In this document: piece by piece, positions 8,706 to 17,528 of the stretch
How the letters are laid out: each line of letters opens with the position of its first letter
Numbering within the stretch: position 1 is the stretch's first letter
Origin: Halomicrobium urmianum
GTDB lineage: Archaea; Halobacteriota; Halobacteria; Halobacteriales; Haloarculaceae
Direction: 5' to 3'
Length of the DNA stretch: 64,000 nucleotides
Assembly: GCF_020217425.1 (NCBI RefSeq)
Contig: NZ_CP084090.1
Location: 62,001-126,000, forward strand
Program-made: the position numbers and the translations under genes
Notes under the pieces: generated by a model
What the model saw: only the letters and a program-made list of their open reading frames with translations
The model's database searches: none
What the model was told of the DNA's origin: nothing

Positions 8706-10298
8706 TCAGGCGTCCCGGCGGTCGAGTCGGGCCGTCGCGCCCCGGAGGGCGTCCCGGCCGCGCGCGGCGACCTCGCGCAGCGAGTACCGCGACCAGTAGA
8801 ACTCCGCACCCGCCCAGATCAGGCCGGTCAGGAGGGCGAACGTGGCGAATGCGAGGTCCGTGAAGCGCACCCACGCCGGCGACGCGTACAGGAACCCGTT
8901 GACGATCAGGCTGGGTGCGATGCGCTTCACTTCCAGCCAGAACCGATCGACTGGCGTCAGGTCCCCGGCGACGCCCGAGTGGGCGGCGTCGGTGACCGTC
9001 TCGTTGGTCTCGTTCTCCCGCGCCGACCACCGCAGCGGCACCAGATCGGGGTCGTCCCTGAGGTGGGCCGCCATGCCGCCCTCGGACTCGTCGCCGGTGC
9101 CGATCCGCTCGACGTCGTAGGGCATCCCGACGCCGACCGCCCACTCGATCTCGTCGTCCGGACCGAGTTCGACCAGCCGGTTGCCGTGCGTGTCGACGAT
9201 CAGCGTGTTGCCGTTCGGCAGCCGGTCCGCGTCCCGCGGCCACTGGAGGCGGACGTCCCGCCAGTACCAGGTGCGCGTCCACTCCCCGTCGACGCGGCGG
9301 TACTCGACGATCCGCGTGTTCTCCGAGTCCGCGACGATCACGCTCGGTCCGCCCATCTCGCGGGGAACGTAATCGGGGTTGTGCTGCTCGTAGAGGACGT
9401 CGTAGTCGTCGTCCTCGCCCAGCGTCCACTCGTCGTCCACGACGTACTCGCCGTCGGACGCGTTGAGGAAGACCACCGAGTCCATGTTCCGGGGACTCAC
9501 CATCACGCGGCCGTCGTCGAGCAGTTCGACGTCGTTGAGGTGCGTCCAGTCGCCGTCCTGTCCGCCCTGCTCGCGGGTGTACTCCTCGCTGGCGTTCCAT
9601 CGCCAGGCGACCGACCCGTCGCGGGTGTCGACCGCGCGGACGCTGTCCTGGTAGATGTCGGCGATCACGACGTGGGTCTCGTTGAGGCGGTCGACGTCGT
9701 GCCACCGCGAGGAGCCGATGCTGGGCGTCCGCTCGGCGTAGAGGATCTCGTGGTCGCCCGTCGTCAGATTGGTCCGGGCGACGACGTTGCGCGTGCACTC
9801 GTCCGTCTCGAAGTCCGCGCACTGCTCGCCCTCGAGGTTCTTCGCCGCGACGTACTCGACGGTGTATCGCTCGCCCTCGACCGGGTCCACGTCGAAGTAG
9901 ACGCGGTAGGTCGCGTTGTGGTAGACCAGCGTCCCGTTGGGCGTGAACGCCGCCAGTTCGGCCCGCTGGTCTGAGACGTAGAAGCCCTGGGTGGCGACGA
10001 CGGTCAGGCCGCGGTCGCCGCTGGCTCGCCGCACTCGCTGGGCGCTCCAGTTCTCCCCCCGAACCGTGCCGTTCATCGCCGCCTGGAAGCGCGCCTCCAC
10101 GTCGACCCCCACTCCGTCAGACGGCTGCGCGGCGTCCTCCGAGCCGTTCGCCACCGCGTCGGAGACGTCCGGCGTCGGCGTTCCCGTCGGACCGTCCGTC
10201 CCGCCCGCCGCGACGAACGACTGGGCCACGGCCGCAGCAGAGAGCAGCAGCACCGACAGAAAGACCACTCGGCTAGCCGATCGTGTCCTGCTCGTCAT
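8706..10298 (-). CDS. Membrane-anchored arylsulfotransferase-like beta-propeller protein
   Basis: A 530-residue protein with an N-terminal hydrophobic segment (about 10-32), a Thr/Pro/Asp-rich spacer, a large extracytoplasmic beta-propeller region, and hydrophobic helices near the C-terminus (about 455-505) before a basic tail. The repeated SVAWRWNASEEY, WTHLNDVELLDDGRVMVSPRNMDSV and ADRLPNGNTLIVDTHGNRLVEL segments resemble arylsulfotransferase (ASST) family propellers, in which a histidine carries the sulfate group. Several N-x-S/T sequons fit exposure outside the cell. Actual sulfotransferase activity is not shown. It is flanked by unrelated genes. Confidence 0.75.
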   Translation of the reverse strand: MTSRTRSASRVVFLSVLLLSAAAVAQSFVAAGGTDGPTGTPTPDVSDAVANGSEDAAQPSDGVGVDVEARFQAAMNGTVRGENWSAQRVRRASGDRGLTVVATQGFYVSDQRAELAAFTPNGTLVYHNATYRVYFDVDPVEGERYTVEYVAAKNLEGEQCADFETDECTRNVVARTNLTTGDHEILYAERTPSIGSSRWHDVDRLNETHVVIADIYQDSVRAVDTRDGSVAWRWNASEEYTREQGGQDGDWTHLNDVELLDDGRVMVSPRNMDSVVFLNASDGEYVVDDEWTLGEDDDYDVLYEQHNPDYVPREMGGPSVIVADSENTRIVEYRRVDGEWTRTWYWRDVRLQWPRDADRLPNGNTLIVDTHGNRLVELGPDDEIEWAVGVGMPYDVERIGTGDESEGGMAAHLRDDPDLVPLRWSARENETNETVTDAAHSGVAGDLTPVDRFWLEVKRIAPSLIVNGFLYASPAWVRFTDLAFATFALLTGLIWAGAEFYWSRYSLREVAARGRDALRGATARLDRRDA

Positions 10299-10358
10299 CT
10301 ATCAACGACGACGCAGGTCGCCGATTAAGTCTTTGTGTAAGAGACCGACAGGTTCCCA

Positions 10359-10544
10359 TTACTCCCGGTCGAGGGACTGCCGGCAGGCGTCGTCGCAGAA
10401 GTGGACCGTCCGCACGCTGCCGTCCTCGACCCACGTGCTCACGCGGTGGTTCGGGTCGTTCGCTATCGCGTCCCCGCACGTCTCGCACGTCGGCGCGCCC
10501 TCCTCGTCGACGTCCGCTTGCAGGTCTGACGTAGGGTCGACCAT
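10359..10544 (-). CDS. Small zinc-finger protein (CxxC / CxxxC)
   Basis: A 61-residue acidic protein. The ATG at 10544 is preferred to an upstream in-frame start because the extra 12 residues are not acidic and lie in a TATA-like stretch. It has CETC (Cys20/Cys23 region) and CDDAC near the C-terminus, a treble-clef-like pattern with HF just before the second pair. Such short two-CxxC haloarchaeal proteins are widespread and mostly uncharacterised. Nucleic-acid or protein binding is plausible, but nothing here proves it. Confidence 0.75.
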   Translation of the reverse strand: MVDPTSDLQADVDEEGAPTCETCGDAIANDPNHRVSTWVEDGSVRTVHFCDDACRQSLDRE

Positions 10545-10637
10545 TGGTGGGGCCGTCGCGACCCTGGTACTTAATGTCACAGATTCGGTCCGGAGGCAGT
10601 CCGAGCGCAGCGGTCCCCGCCGACGGGTCCGCGGCCC

Positions 10638-11828
10638 TCAGCGGTCCCGGGAGACCGTCTCGCCGGGCAGCGTCGTCGCGCCCGACGAGAGAGTCACGCC
10701 GGGGTTGAGCGAGGTGTTCACGCCCGTCTTCGCCCCGTCACCGGCCACGACGCCGAACTTCCGCCGGCCCGTCGAGACGCGCTCGCCCTTGACGGTGTGC
10801 TCGACGGGATCGTCGTCGTGGCGGAGGTTGGCCACCTGCGTCCCCGCGCCGAGGTTCACGCCCCGCCCGAGGACGCTGTCCCCGACGTAGCTCACGTGGG
10901 GCACCGCCGCCCCTTCGCGGACGACGCTGTTCTTCACCTCGACGCCGTGGCCGACGTGGACGTCCTCGCCCAGCATCGTCGCCCCGCGGACGTAGGCGTT
11001 CGGCCCGACCTCGGCGCCGGACCGGACCAGCACCGGCCCCTCGATGACGACGCCCGGTTCGATCGTCGCACCCGCCTCGACCACGACTGTCCCGTGGAGT
11101 TCGGCGTCGCCCTTCACGTCGCCGTCGATCCGACGCTCCAGCTCGCCGAGCTTCCACTCGTTGGCCGCCAGCAGCTCCCAGGGCCGGCCGCAGCCCAGCC
11201 AGCGGTCGACCTCGACGGTGCCGACCGACCGCTCTTCGATCGTGCGGGCGAGCACGTCCGTCAGCTCGTACTCGCCGCGCTCGCTCTGCTCGACGTCCAG
11301 CCAGTCCCGCGCCGCGGCCGGGAAGACGTACGCCCCGACGTTGATCCGGTCCGTCGGCGGATCGGACGGCTTCTCGACGATGCCACGTACTTCGCCGTCC
11401 TCGAGCTCGAAGACGCCGTAGCTCGTCGGGTCCTCGACGCGGTAGGAGCCCACGACTGGCCGGTCCCGCCCGACCGTGAACAGCTCCGACAGGCTCGCCT
11501 CGTCGTAGAGATCGTCCCCGTTCAGGACGGCGAAGGGTCCCTCCAGGTGCTCTCGCGCGCAGCGGACGGCGTGGGCGGTCCCCAGCTGCTCCTCCTGGAC
11601 GGCGTACTCGACCGGGACGCCCCGGTACTCCGCGCCGAAGAAGTCCCGCACCTGGTCGGCCTCGTAGCCCACCACGAGCACCAGCTCGTCGACGCCCGCC
11701 TCGACCGCTGCGTCGGCGGTGTGGGCCACGAGCGGCCTGTCGGCGACGGGGAGCATCGGCTTCGGCGTCGCGACGGTCAGCGGACGCATCCGCGTGCCCT
11801 GTCCGGCGGCGAGGATGACGGCTTGCAT
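10638..11828 (-). CDS. Bifunctional sugar-1-phosphate nucleotidylyltransferase / acetyltransferase (GlmU-like)
   Basis: A 396-residue protein. The N-terminal nucleotidyltransferase half shows the signature LAAGQGTRMRPLT and TPKPMLPVADRPL, plus LGTAHAV and NGDDLYDE for metal and nucleotide binding. From about residue 230 a left-handed beta-helix of hexapeptide repeats (VVVEAGATIEPGVVIEGPVLVRSG and on) forms the acyltransferase-like half. This architecture is found in archaeal enzymes making UDP-GlcNAc or dTDP/UDP-glucose, including those feeding surface glycosylation. The substrate cannot be read from sequence. The ATG at 11828 places the signature at residue 3 onwards, so four extra upstream codons are rejected. 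Confidence 0.88.
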   Translation of the reverse strand: MQAVILAAGQGTRMRPLTVATPKPMLPVADRPLVAHTADAAVEAGVDELVLVVGYEADQVRDFFGAEYRGVPVEYAVQEEQLGTAHAVRCAREHLEGPFAVLNGDDLYDEASLSELFTVGRDRPVVGSYRVEDPTSYGVFELEDGEVRGIVEKPSDPPTDRINVGAYVFPAAARDWLDVEQSERGEYELTDVLARTIEERSVGTVEVDRWLGCGRPWELLAANEWKLGELERRIDGDVKGDAELHGTVVVEAGATIEPGVVIEGPVLVRSGAEVGPNAYVRGATMLGEDVHVGHGVEVKNSVVREGAAVPHVSYVGDSVLGRGVNLGAGTQVANLRHDDDPVEHTVKGERVSTGRRKFGVVAGDGAKTGVNTSLNPGVTLSSGATTLPGETVSRDR

Positions 11829-12114
11829 GCCTCGGCCCACTCGCGGCGGCCGCTTAGAGGTATCGACGGAAGGCGGCGCCTACGTCCCGGTAGCCAGCGT
11901 CTCACGGCCGGCCGATCGAGGTCAGAGAGTCGCTAGCGGCGGCGGCGCAGTGCGTTCCGACCCCCATCAGTCAGTCGCAGAGCCGCGGCCACGTACTGTT
12001 CGAGACCTCACGCTGAACACGCCGCTCTCGTCCCAGACAAATGCCCGGCGGTCGGCCGCTTGTCGGCATCGGAACGACTCTTTACGGTGCTCGGGTGGCA
12101 CGTTGACGTACCGC

Positions 12115-12660
12115 ATGAGCTCCGAACAGATTACCCGGCGGACTCCCGGCGACGTCGAGGAGAACCCCGTTCGGCTCGACGTCGACAAGGCCGAGCAGAT
12201 CGTCGACGCCCTGAACACCGACCTGGCCGACGCGTACGTCCTCTACCACCAGCTCCACAAGCACCACTGGAACGTCGAGGGCGCCGAGCACCTCGACGTC
12301 CACGTCTTCCTGCAGGAGGCCTACGAGGACGTCGAGGAGGCCGCCGACGAGGTCGCCGAGCGCATCCAGGCCCTGGGCGGCGTCCCGCACGCCAGCATGC
12401 CGGCGCTGTCAGACGCTGCGACCGTCGAGCCCGAGGACGAGGACGTCTACGACATCCGGACGTCCTTCGAGAACGACCTGGAAATCTACGGCGACGTCAT
12501 CGAGAGCTACCGCGACCACATCGAGCTCACCGAGAACCTCGGCGACCACGCCACCGCCGAGATGCTCCGGGAGCAACTGGTCGACCTCGAGGAGCACGCC
12601 CACGTCATCGACCACTACCTCGAGGACGACACCCTCGTCCTCGAGTCGGCGCTGCGGTGA
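12115..12660 (+). CDS. dpsA: DNA-binding ferritin-like protein DpsA
   Basis: A 181-residue Dps-family ferritin. The KHHWNVEGAEHLDVHVFLQEAYED segment (about 42-66) supplies the His and acidic residues of the inter-subunit ferroxidase site, and DVYDIRTSFENDLEIYGDVIE and HVIDHYLEDDTLV are strongly conserved in haloarchaeal DpsA. The family stores iron with peroxide as oxidant and protects DNA in stationary phase or oxidative stress. The ATG at 12115 is chosen over a much longer upstream frame because the preceding residues have no Dps similarity. CTTTACGG at about 12079-12086 is a TATA-like box giving a short leader. Confidence 0.93.
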   Translation: MSSEQITRRTPGDVEENPVRLDVDKAEQIVDALNTDLADAYVLYHQLHKHHWNVEGAEHLDVHVFLQEAYEDVEEAADEVAERIQALGGVPHASMPALSDAATVEPEDEDVYDIRTSFENDLEIYGDVIESYRDHIELTENLGDHATAEMLREQLVDLEEHAHVIDHYLEDDTLVLESALR

Positions 12661-12695
12661 TCTGATCGGCGTCGACCCCGCGCTGGCCCGCCTCG

Positions 12696-13244
12696 TCAGC
12701 CCGTCCGCGGGTCGACGACCGCGTACTCGGTCGCCATCTGCCCGAGCTTCCGGACGCGCGCTTCGAGGTCGGGGTCGACGAACGCCCCGGCGTCGTCGAA
12801 CGCGCTCGACGCGCCGCGGATGCCGACCTCGTGGGGGAGCGTCCAGCCGTGGACCGTCCGGACGCCCGTGCGCAGGTGCTCCAGCGTCGGCGCGTACGAG
12901 CCCCCGCCGGCGGTCGCCAGCAGCCCCACCGTCGTGTCCTCGAACTCGTCCCTGCCGAGGTAGTCGAACGCGCTCTTCAGCGCCGACGACACCATCCCAT
13001 GGTAGACGGGCGTGCCCAGCAGCACCGCGTCGGCGGCGCCCACCACCCGTCGCAGTTCGTCGGCCTCGCCGCGGTCCCTGTCGTCCGGGTCGAACAGCGG
13101 CAGGTCCCACTCGCGGAGGTCGATCAGTTCCGTCTCCGCGCCCGCGTCCTCGGCGGCGTCCAGCGCGTGATCGAGGGCAACCTGCGTCGTGCTCTCGTCG
13201 CGCAGGCTCCCGCTGATGGCGACGACCGTCGGAGCCGCTGTCAT
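12696..13244 (-). CDS. NAD(P)H-dependent FMN reductase-family flavoprotein
   Basis: A 182-residue flavodoxin-like protein. It has the phosphate-binding loop SGSLRDESTT (about 11-20), the LGTPVYHGMVSSALKSAFDYL motif of FMN_red proteins and a GGGSYAP loop. Relatives reduce FMN, quinones, chromate or azo dyes with NAD(P)H, so the physiological substrate is open. It is convergent with dpsA, and a role in redox stress would fit but is inference. Confidence 0.87.
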   Translation of the reverse strand: MTAAPTVVAISGSLRDESTTQVALDHALDAAEDAGAETELIDLREWDLPLFDPDDRDRGEADELRRVVGAADAVLLGTPVYHGMVSSALKSAFDYLGRDEFEDTTVGLLATAGGGSYAPTLEHLRTGVRTVHGWTLPHEVGIRGASSAFDDAGAFVDPDLEARVRKLGQMATEYAVVDPRTG

Positions 13245-13351
13245 TGTGGTTCGTCCGAGGTGACGCGGCCGCTTAACGCTCCTGATACCTCGATTACACG
13301 AGTCGGTCCTGAGTCACCACGACGCCCTCCGGAGGCGGACCCCGACGAGAA

Positions 13352-14176
13352 TCACTCCGAGTGCGGTGCCACGGCAGGGGCATCGCTTTCGCCGTCCGCG
13401 AACGCCAGCCGACTGAGCGCCTCGCCGAGCCCGGCCGACGGCTCGCTCCTGACGTGGACGGTGCGGCCGTCGGCGGTGTCGATGCTCAGCTCCGCCTCCC
13501 GCGCCCGATCGATCTCGACGCCGTCGGCGTCATCCCGGTGACGGAAGGCGTAGTCGACCAGCGCGAGGCCCCCGAGGAGCGCGAGCGTCGCGAGTCCGAC
13601 GAGCGCGTCCGAAGCGACGACGACTGCGGCGAGGAGACTGAGAGCGGCGACGGACCCGCTGGTAATCAGCAGCACCGCGCGGACGTCCGCGTCGTCGATC
13701 TCGCGGTACTCGAAGCGCCGCAGGACGTCGTTCCCGTCGACGCCGACGGGCATCTCGTCCACGAGTCCGGCGATTGACTCCCTGTCGGCCGACGCCGGAT
13801 TGCGCCGCAGGTACGTCACTCCGGCGAGCCCGGCCACGGTTCCCAGCACGAGGAAGTGAACGAGCGCGCTGGTCGCGAGCGCGACGACGCCGACCAGCCC
13901 GAGAACGGCGAGGAGGGCCCCGCCTCCCAGCAGCAGGCCGTAGTCGGTGCCGCGGTAGGATCGCCTCGTCTGGGACCGGCTGCGGATCGCACAGATCGAG
14001 TCGTACCCGAGCGTCACGAACCCGCCGTCGTCGGCGACGCAGAGTAGCCGCCGATCAGTGAGCCCGATCGACGCCGACTGCCAGCGGGAGTTCACGGAAA
14101 CCCTCCCACGGTGTATCGTTACCAGTGGTTCCTCCGGACGAGAGAACTCCCTGAGCTGGTCAGGCGCTGGAGACAT
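13352..14176 (-). CDS. Haloarchaeal membrane protein with PH-like N-terminus
   Basis: A 274-residue protein. The N-terminal ~75 residues (EEPLVTIHRGRVSVNSRWQSASIGLTDRRLLCV) look like the GRAM/PH-like lead seen in many haloarchaeal membrane proteins. Two hydrophobic hairpins follow (about 80-120 and 170-215), then a hydrophilic C-terminus. ATG 14176 gives a sensible N-terminus. An earlier start adds nine unrelated residues. Function is unknown, and PH-like domains here probably sense lipid or report membrane association. Confidence 0.65.
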   Translation of the reverse strand: MSPAPDQLREFSRPEEPLVTIHRGRVSVNSRWQSASIGLTDRRLLCVADDGGFVTLGYDSICAIRSRSQTRRSYRGTDYGLLLGGGALLAVLGLVGVVALATSALVHFLVLGTVAGLAGVTYLRRNPASADRESIAGLVDEMPVGVDGNDVLRRFEYREIDDADVRAVLLITSGSVAALSLLAAVVVASDALVGLATLALLGGLALVDYAFRHRDDADGVEIDRAREAELSIDTADGRTVHVRSEPSAGLGEALSRLAFADGESDAPAVAPHSE

Positions 14177-14304
14177 CACCGAACGAGTAGACCTACGTCC
14201 CACATTGTAACGACCGGCTTACTGATGGTCTCGGGGCGGTACGTCGACGGGCAGCGCCGCGGGCGGTCACGATGCCGATCCGTTCCCGGACAGTTTCGAC
14301 TCCG

Positions 14305-14628
14305 TCATTCAGTCTCGAACTCGAAGACGCGCCGCAACTCGCGTTCGATCCGGTCGGCGAACTCCCGGAGGACGGCGTCGAACGTCTCGTCGTCGACGGG
14401 GACGTCGCCCGCGCGTTCACGCGGGTTCTCCGGGAGTTCGACCCGAAACTCGCCGTCGCCCTCGTAGAAGGGTTCGCTCTCGCTGAGCACCTTGCGGTCG
14501 ATCGAGCGCAGCAGCGTCGAGTCGTACTGGCCGTGGAAGTGCTGGTACGCGTTCTGATACGCGGTCTGCAGTTCGTCCATGTAGTGGACGTACTTCTCCT
14601 CGAACTTCTCGGGGTCGAACTCGGTCAT
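14305..14628 (-). CDS. Small haloarchaeal protein, DUF5783-like
   Basis: A 107-residue acidic soluble protein beginning MTEFDPEKFEEKYVHYMDEL. The pattern matches a haloarchaea-restricted family of unknown function that I recall as DUF5783. The C-terminal third (DDETFDAVLREFADRIERELRRV) is amphipathic helix. ATG 14628 is preferred because the upstream in-frame codons lie in promoter-like sequence. A truncated inverted copy of this C-terminal part lies at 15003-15119. Confidence 0.8.
   Translation of the reverse strand: MTEFDPEKFEEKYVHYMDELQTAYQNAYQHFHGQYDSTLLRSIDRKVLSESEPFYEGDGEFRVELPENPRERAGDVPVDDETFDAVLREFADRIERELRRVFEFETE
14325..14382 (-). repeat. Source arm of a 58-bp perfect inverted repeat
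   Basis: This stretch inside the DUF5783-like gene is identical, in reverse complement, to 15062-15119. The partner lies in a gene fragment on the other strand. The two arms enclose about 680 bp containing the rest of this gene and a small membrane-protein gene. Confidence 0.9.
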
Positions 14629-14725
14629 AGCACGCCTGTACGACCGCGCCACTGTAAACGACTGCGTCCGAGCGGTCGCAACCGCGCAGACTCTGTCGCC
14701 TACCGCCCGCCGTTCGAGACGGCCC

Positions 14726-14887
14726 TCAGGAGGCAAAGTAGGCCATCGCGACGAGCAGGACGACGAAGACCACGATCGGGAGGAGGATCCAGACGGCGTC
14801 CCACCGGCCCGACTGAGCCGAGTCGTCGTCTGCCGGCTGTAGAGAACCGGGAGGGGAATCCGCCACGGCGCTGTCGGGGTCTGTCAC
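14726..14887 (-). CDS. Small single-pass membrane protein
   Basis: A 53-residue protein with an acidic/Ser/Pro-rich N-terminus and one C-terminal transmembrane helix (WILLPIVVFVVLLVAMAYF, about 34-52). The GTG at 14887 is chosen because a TATA-like ATTTATAC lies about 25 bases upstream on the minus strand, which fits leaderless transcription. Longer starts read through that box. Function is unknown. Confidence 0.65.
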   Translation of the reverse strand: MTDPDSAVADSPPGSLQPADDDSAQSGRWDAVWILLPIVVFVVLLVAMAYFAS

Positions 14888-14975
14888 GTATCGAGATTCC
14901 GAGCGTTCGTATAAATGCTTTCCGCGGTCACCGTTCGGAACGATGCAGGCCGATCTACCGCCGTCTCTTCGAGAA

Positions 14976-15006
14976 GCACAGCAGTCGCTCACAAGTTTGC
15001 TCGCGA
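14976..15006 (+). repeat. 31-bp dispersed repeat, copy 1
   Basis: GCACAGCAGTCGCTC... matches 19256-19286 at 27 of 31 positions in the same orientation. Copy 1 runs straight into the truncated inverted copy of the DUF5783-like gene. Copy 2 lies 8 bases from a truncated copy of the tRNA-Glu 3' end. Confidence 0.75.
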
Positions 15007-15119
15007 GTTCCCCGACGATTCGCGCGAGCGGGCGGGAGACGTTTCCGTCGCCGACGAGACATTCGACGCCGTCCTCCGGGAGTTCGCCGACCGGATCGAA
15101 CGCGAGTTGCGGCGCGTCT
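15003..15119 (+). pseudogene. Truncated inverted copy of the DUF5783-like gene (C-terminal part)
   Basis: In one plus-strand frame this reads EFPDDSRERAGDVSVADETF and on to RRV, aligning without gaps to ELPENPRERAGDVPVDDETF...RRV of the intact gene on the minus strand. The first ~55 bases are diverged, whereas 15062-15119 is 100% identical to the intact gene. There is no start codon or 5' part, and the frame leaves the family after the shared block. It is therefore a gene fragment created by inverted duplication, possibly kept identical by gene conversion. Confidence 0.8.
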
Positions 15120-15194
15120 GTGGGGTTCGAAGCTGCGTGACGGATCGAACGGAGAGAACGTACCCGTCACCGCCCGTTCGGAACGCGGAGGGCG

Positions 15195-15926
15195 TCACTC
15201 CGCCGCGTCTCGTGCGGGTTCGCGCTGCACCACGAGGACGGGACCGAGAAACCGGTCGGCGACCTGATCGGCCGGCATCCCGAACACGAACGTCGCCAGG
15301 GAGGGGTCGGTCTCGCCCATGACGACGGCGTCGAACGCGTCGGCCGCGTCGGCGATGGCATCGAGTGGGTCTCGGTCGCGCTCGACGCGCGTCTCGACGG
15401 TCGAGGCGTCCACACCCAGGTCCGCCAGTCGATCCGCCAGTCCGTCGAGGACCATACCGACGTCTTCGTCCGACTCGTCCGCTTCGGCGACGTGGTACAG
15501 CGTCACCGAAGCGCCCGTTCCCCCGAACACGCCGGCGACGACGCGGGCGAGGCGGTCGATCCCGACGGCGCCGCGAACGGCGACGAGCACGTCGTCGACC
15601 GGCCCGGTGGCGTTCGGGACGAGCACTGCCAGACAGTCGTGTTCGGTGATCGTCCGGTCGATCGTCTTCTGGCCGTCGTGGGTGAACACGAGTCGGTGCT
15701 CGACGGTCGCCCCCGCGTCCTCGAATATCGTCTCGTACTCGTCGAGCCGGTCCGTGGCCCGGTCCTCGAACTGCATCTGCGCCTGTCCCGTCGCGGTCTG
15801 GTCCGGGACGACGTGGTACCCGAGCAGTACGACGTGGGCGGTCGCGAGGAGTTCGGGAACGCCCTCGGGGATCGATTCGCCTTCGAGTACGCGAATCGGG
15901 ACGAGTACCGATGGTCGGTCCGTCAT
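15195..15926 (-). CDS. Universal stress protein, tandem UspA-like domains
   Basis: A 243-residue cytoplasmic protein with two UspA-like halves. The first starts SVLVPIRVLEGE. The second holds VMGETDPSLATFVFGMPADQVADRFLGPVLVVQ, a variant of the GxxG-9-G(S/T) nucleotide-binding segment of the family. It begins 2 bases after the permease stop and is surely co-transcribed with it. UspA proteins paired with amino-acid permeases are common in haloarchaea and are thought to regulate transport. The ATP-binding glycines are only partly conserved here. Confidence 0.85.
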   Translation of the reverse strand: MTDRPSVLVPIRVLEGESIPEGVPELLATAHVVLLGYHVVPDQTATGQAQMQFEDRATDRLDEYETIFEDAGATVEHRLVFTHDGQKTIDRTITEHDCLAVLVPNATGPVDDVLVAVRGAVGIDRLARVVAGVFGGTGASVTLYHVAEADESDEDVGMVLDGLADRLADLGVDASTVETRVERDRDPLDAIADAADAFDAVVMGETDPSLATFVFGMPADQVADRFLGPVLVVQREPARDAAE

Positions 15927-15928
15927 GG

Positions 15929-17359
15929 TCAGACGTCCCCCATGAGCGTGACGTCCCCGGCGTAGTACCGATACCAGACGTATGACGCGATCATGACCAC
16001 GACGCCGATCGCGATCGATCCGGGTTGCATGAAGGCGATCAGTCCGAAGCTAGCGAGCGCACCCACGGCCGGGACCACTGGATAGCCCGGGACGCGGTAA
16101 CTCGGGGAGTACCACTCGGGATTCCGTCGTCGTAACACGATCAGGACGACGCACAGCAGCCCGTACATGACGAGGTGGAGAAAGGAGGCGACCTCCGCGA
16201 GCAGTTCGACCTGCCCGGTCGCGACGAGGACGAGGATCGGACCGCCGGCGGCGAGCAACGCGACGTGCGGCGTGCCGTACCGGAGGTTGATCTCGCTCGC
16301 TCTGCGAGGGAGCAAGGCGTCGCGGCTCAGCGCGTACACCGTCCGCGAGGCGCTGAGGATCGAGGCGTTCGCGCTCGAGAACGTCGCCAGCAGTCCGGCA
16401 CCGAGGATCGCGACGGCGCCGGGTACCCCGAGGAAGTCGCGAGCGACTTCGACCATCGCCGTCTCCCCGAACTGTCCCAGTCGATCCGCGCCGAACGCGC
16501 TGGTCGCGACGAAAATCGTCACGACGTAGAACACCGTGACGACGAGGACAGATCCGACCATCGCCAGCGGGAGGTTCCGTCCCGGCCGTTTGATCTCGCC
16601 CGCGACGGTCGCGACCTGGGCGAATCCGAGGTACGAGGTGAACACGAGCGCGGCGGTCGTCAACACTGGAAAGTACCCCCTCGAGAAGAACTGCTCCGGG
16701 ACGCTGCCGCGACCGAAGACGCCCACGGCGTCGAGGACGCCGTACGAGAGAAAGCCGGTGAGCACCAGCAGGAGGACCGCCACGACCGCGTTCTGGATCC
16801 TGGCCGTGTTCTCCGTGCCGGCGATGCTCAGCGCCGTCAGCGCCACCCCGAACAGCAGTCCGATGCCGACGACGGGGCTGAACGGCAGGCCGACGCCGAG
16901 TTCGGCGAACACGGCGCTCGCGTAGTGGCCCAGCCCGACCAGGTAGAACGCGGAGGCGAACATCAGGCCCAGCCACAGGCCCAGACCGACGATCGCACCG
17001 TAGGCCGTCCCCATCCCCCGCGATACGAAGTAGTACCCGCCGCCGCTTCGCGGCATCGCCGTGGCGAGTTCCGAGGCCGGCAGCGCCACGAGCAACGCGA
17101 TCAGGCCGCCGATCGCGAACGAGAGCGTCGCGGCGAGGCCGGCGTTCGAGGCAGCCAACCCCGGGAAGACAAAGATTCCGGCGCCGATCATGGTCCCGAT
17201 CCCGATCGCCAGGCCGCCGACCAGCCCGATCGTCCGCTCGAGTTCCACCTCGTCGTCGTGGACCGTCGCGTCCTCGGTGACGGACTCCGGTTCCGCTACG
17301 GGCACCTCGCCGGCCGCGTTCTGGCCCCTCGGCTCGACGTCGACGGGCTGTTCGGCCAT
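15929..17359 (-). CDS. APC-family amino acid permease
   Basis: A 476-residue permease with about 12 transmembrane helices after a ~45-residue acidic cytoplasmic N-terminus. The first helix carries [15 protein letters not shown], the unwound substrate-binding glycine motif of the amino acid-polyamine-cation superfamily. SGGGYYF and [22 protein letters not shown] are further family motifs. The substrate is not predictable. ATG 17359 is used rather than a TTG five codons earlier. It forms an operon with the downstream universal stress protein. Confidence 0.9.
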   Translation of the reverse strand: MAEQPVDVEPRGQNAAGEVPVAEPESVTEDATVHDDEVELERTIGLVGGLAIGIGTMIGAGIFVFPGLAASNAGLAATLSFAIGGLIALLVALPASELATAMPRSGGGYYFVSRGMGTAYGAIVGLGLWLGLMFASAFYLVGLGHYASAVFAELGVGLPFSPVVGIGLLFGVALTALSIAGTENTARIQNAVVAVLLLVLTGFLSYGVLDAVGVFGRGSVPEQFFSRGYFPVLTTAALVFTSYLGFAQVATVAGEIKRPGRNLPLAMVGSVLVVTVFYVVTIFVATSAFGADRLGQFGETAMVEVARDFLGVPGAVAILGAGLLATFSSANASILSASRTVYALSRDALLPRRASEINLRYGTPHVALLAAGGPILVLVATGQVELLAEVASFLHLVMYGLLCVVLIVLRRRNPEWYSPSYRVPGYPVVPAVGALASFGLIAFMQPGSIAIGVVVMIASYVWYRYYAGDVTLMGDV

Positions 17360-17493
17360 ACCACGAATATACAACCAGTTGACGCATAAACCCGCCGGCG
17401 GGCCGTCGAGCGAACCGAGACGGGTCCGGGAGCCCAGCGAGAGGCGCCTGGGCCACGAGAACGTTTATTCGGGAGACAGAACAATCGGCTGGC

Positions 17494-17526
17494 ATGGACA
17501 GTACCCCCGTCGGAGGAGACAGCTGA
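17494..17526 (+). CDS. Ten-codon upstream ORF before the PiT-type transporter
   Basis: ATG GAC AGT... to TGA encodes MDSTPVGGDS. A TATA-like GTTTATTC (17463-17470) sits about 28 bases before this ATG, so a leaderless transcript would begin at this start codon. The transporter GTG at 17529 lies 2 bases past the stop. GGAGGAG (17512-17518) inside the short ORF is a good Shine-Dalgarno sequence for it. It could be a regulatory uORF or the trace of a frameshift in an older, longer N-terminus. Confidence 0.4.
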   Translation: MDSTPVGGDS

Positions 17527-17528
17527 GC

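Noticed and set aside
14943-15140. 65-residue plus-strand ORF over the DUF5783-like fragment
   Set aside because: It is in a different frame from the one that aligns with the parent gene and is Ser/Thr/Arg nonsense.
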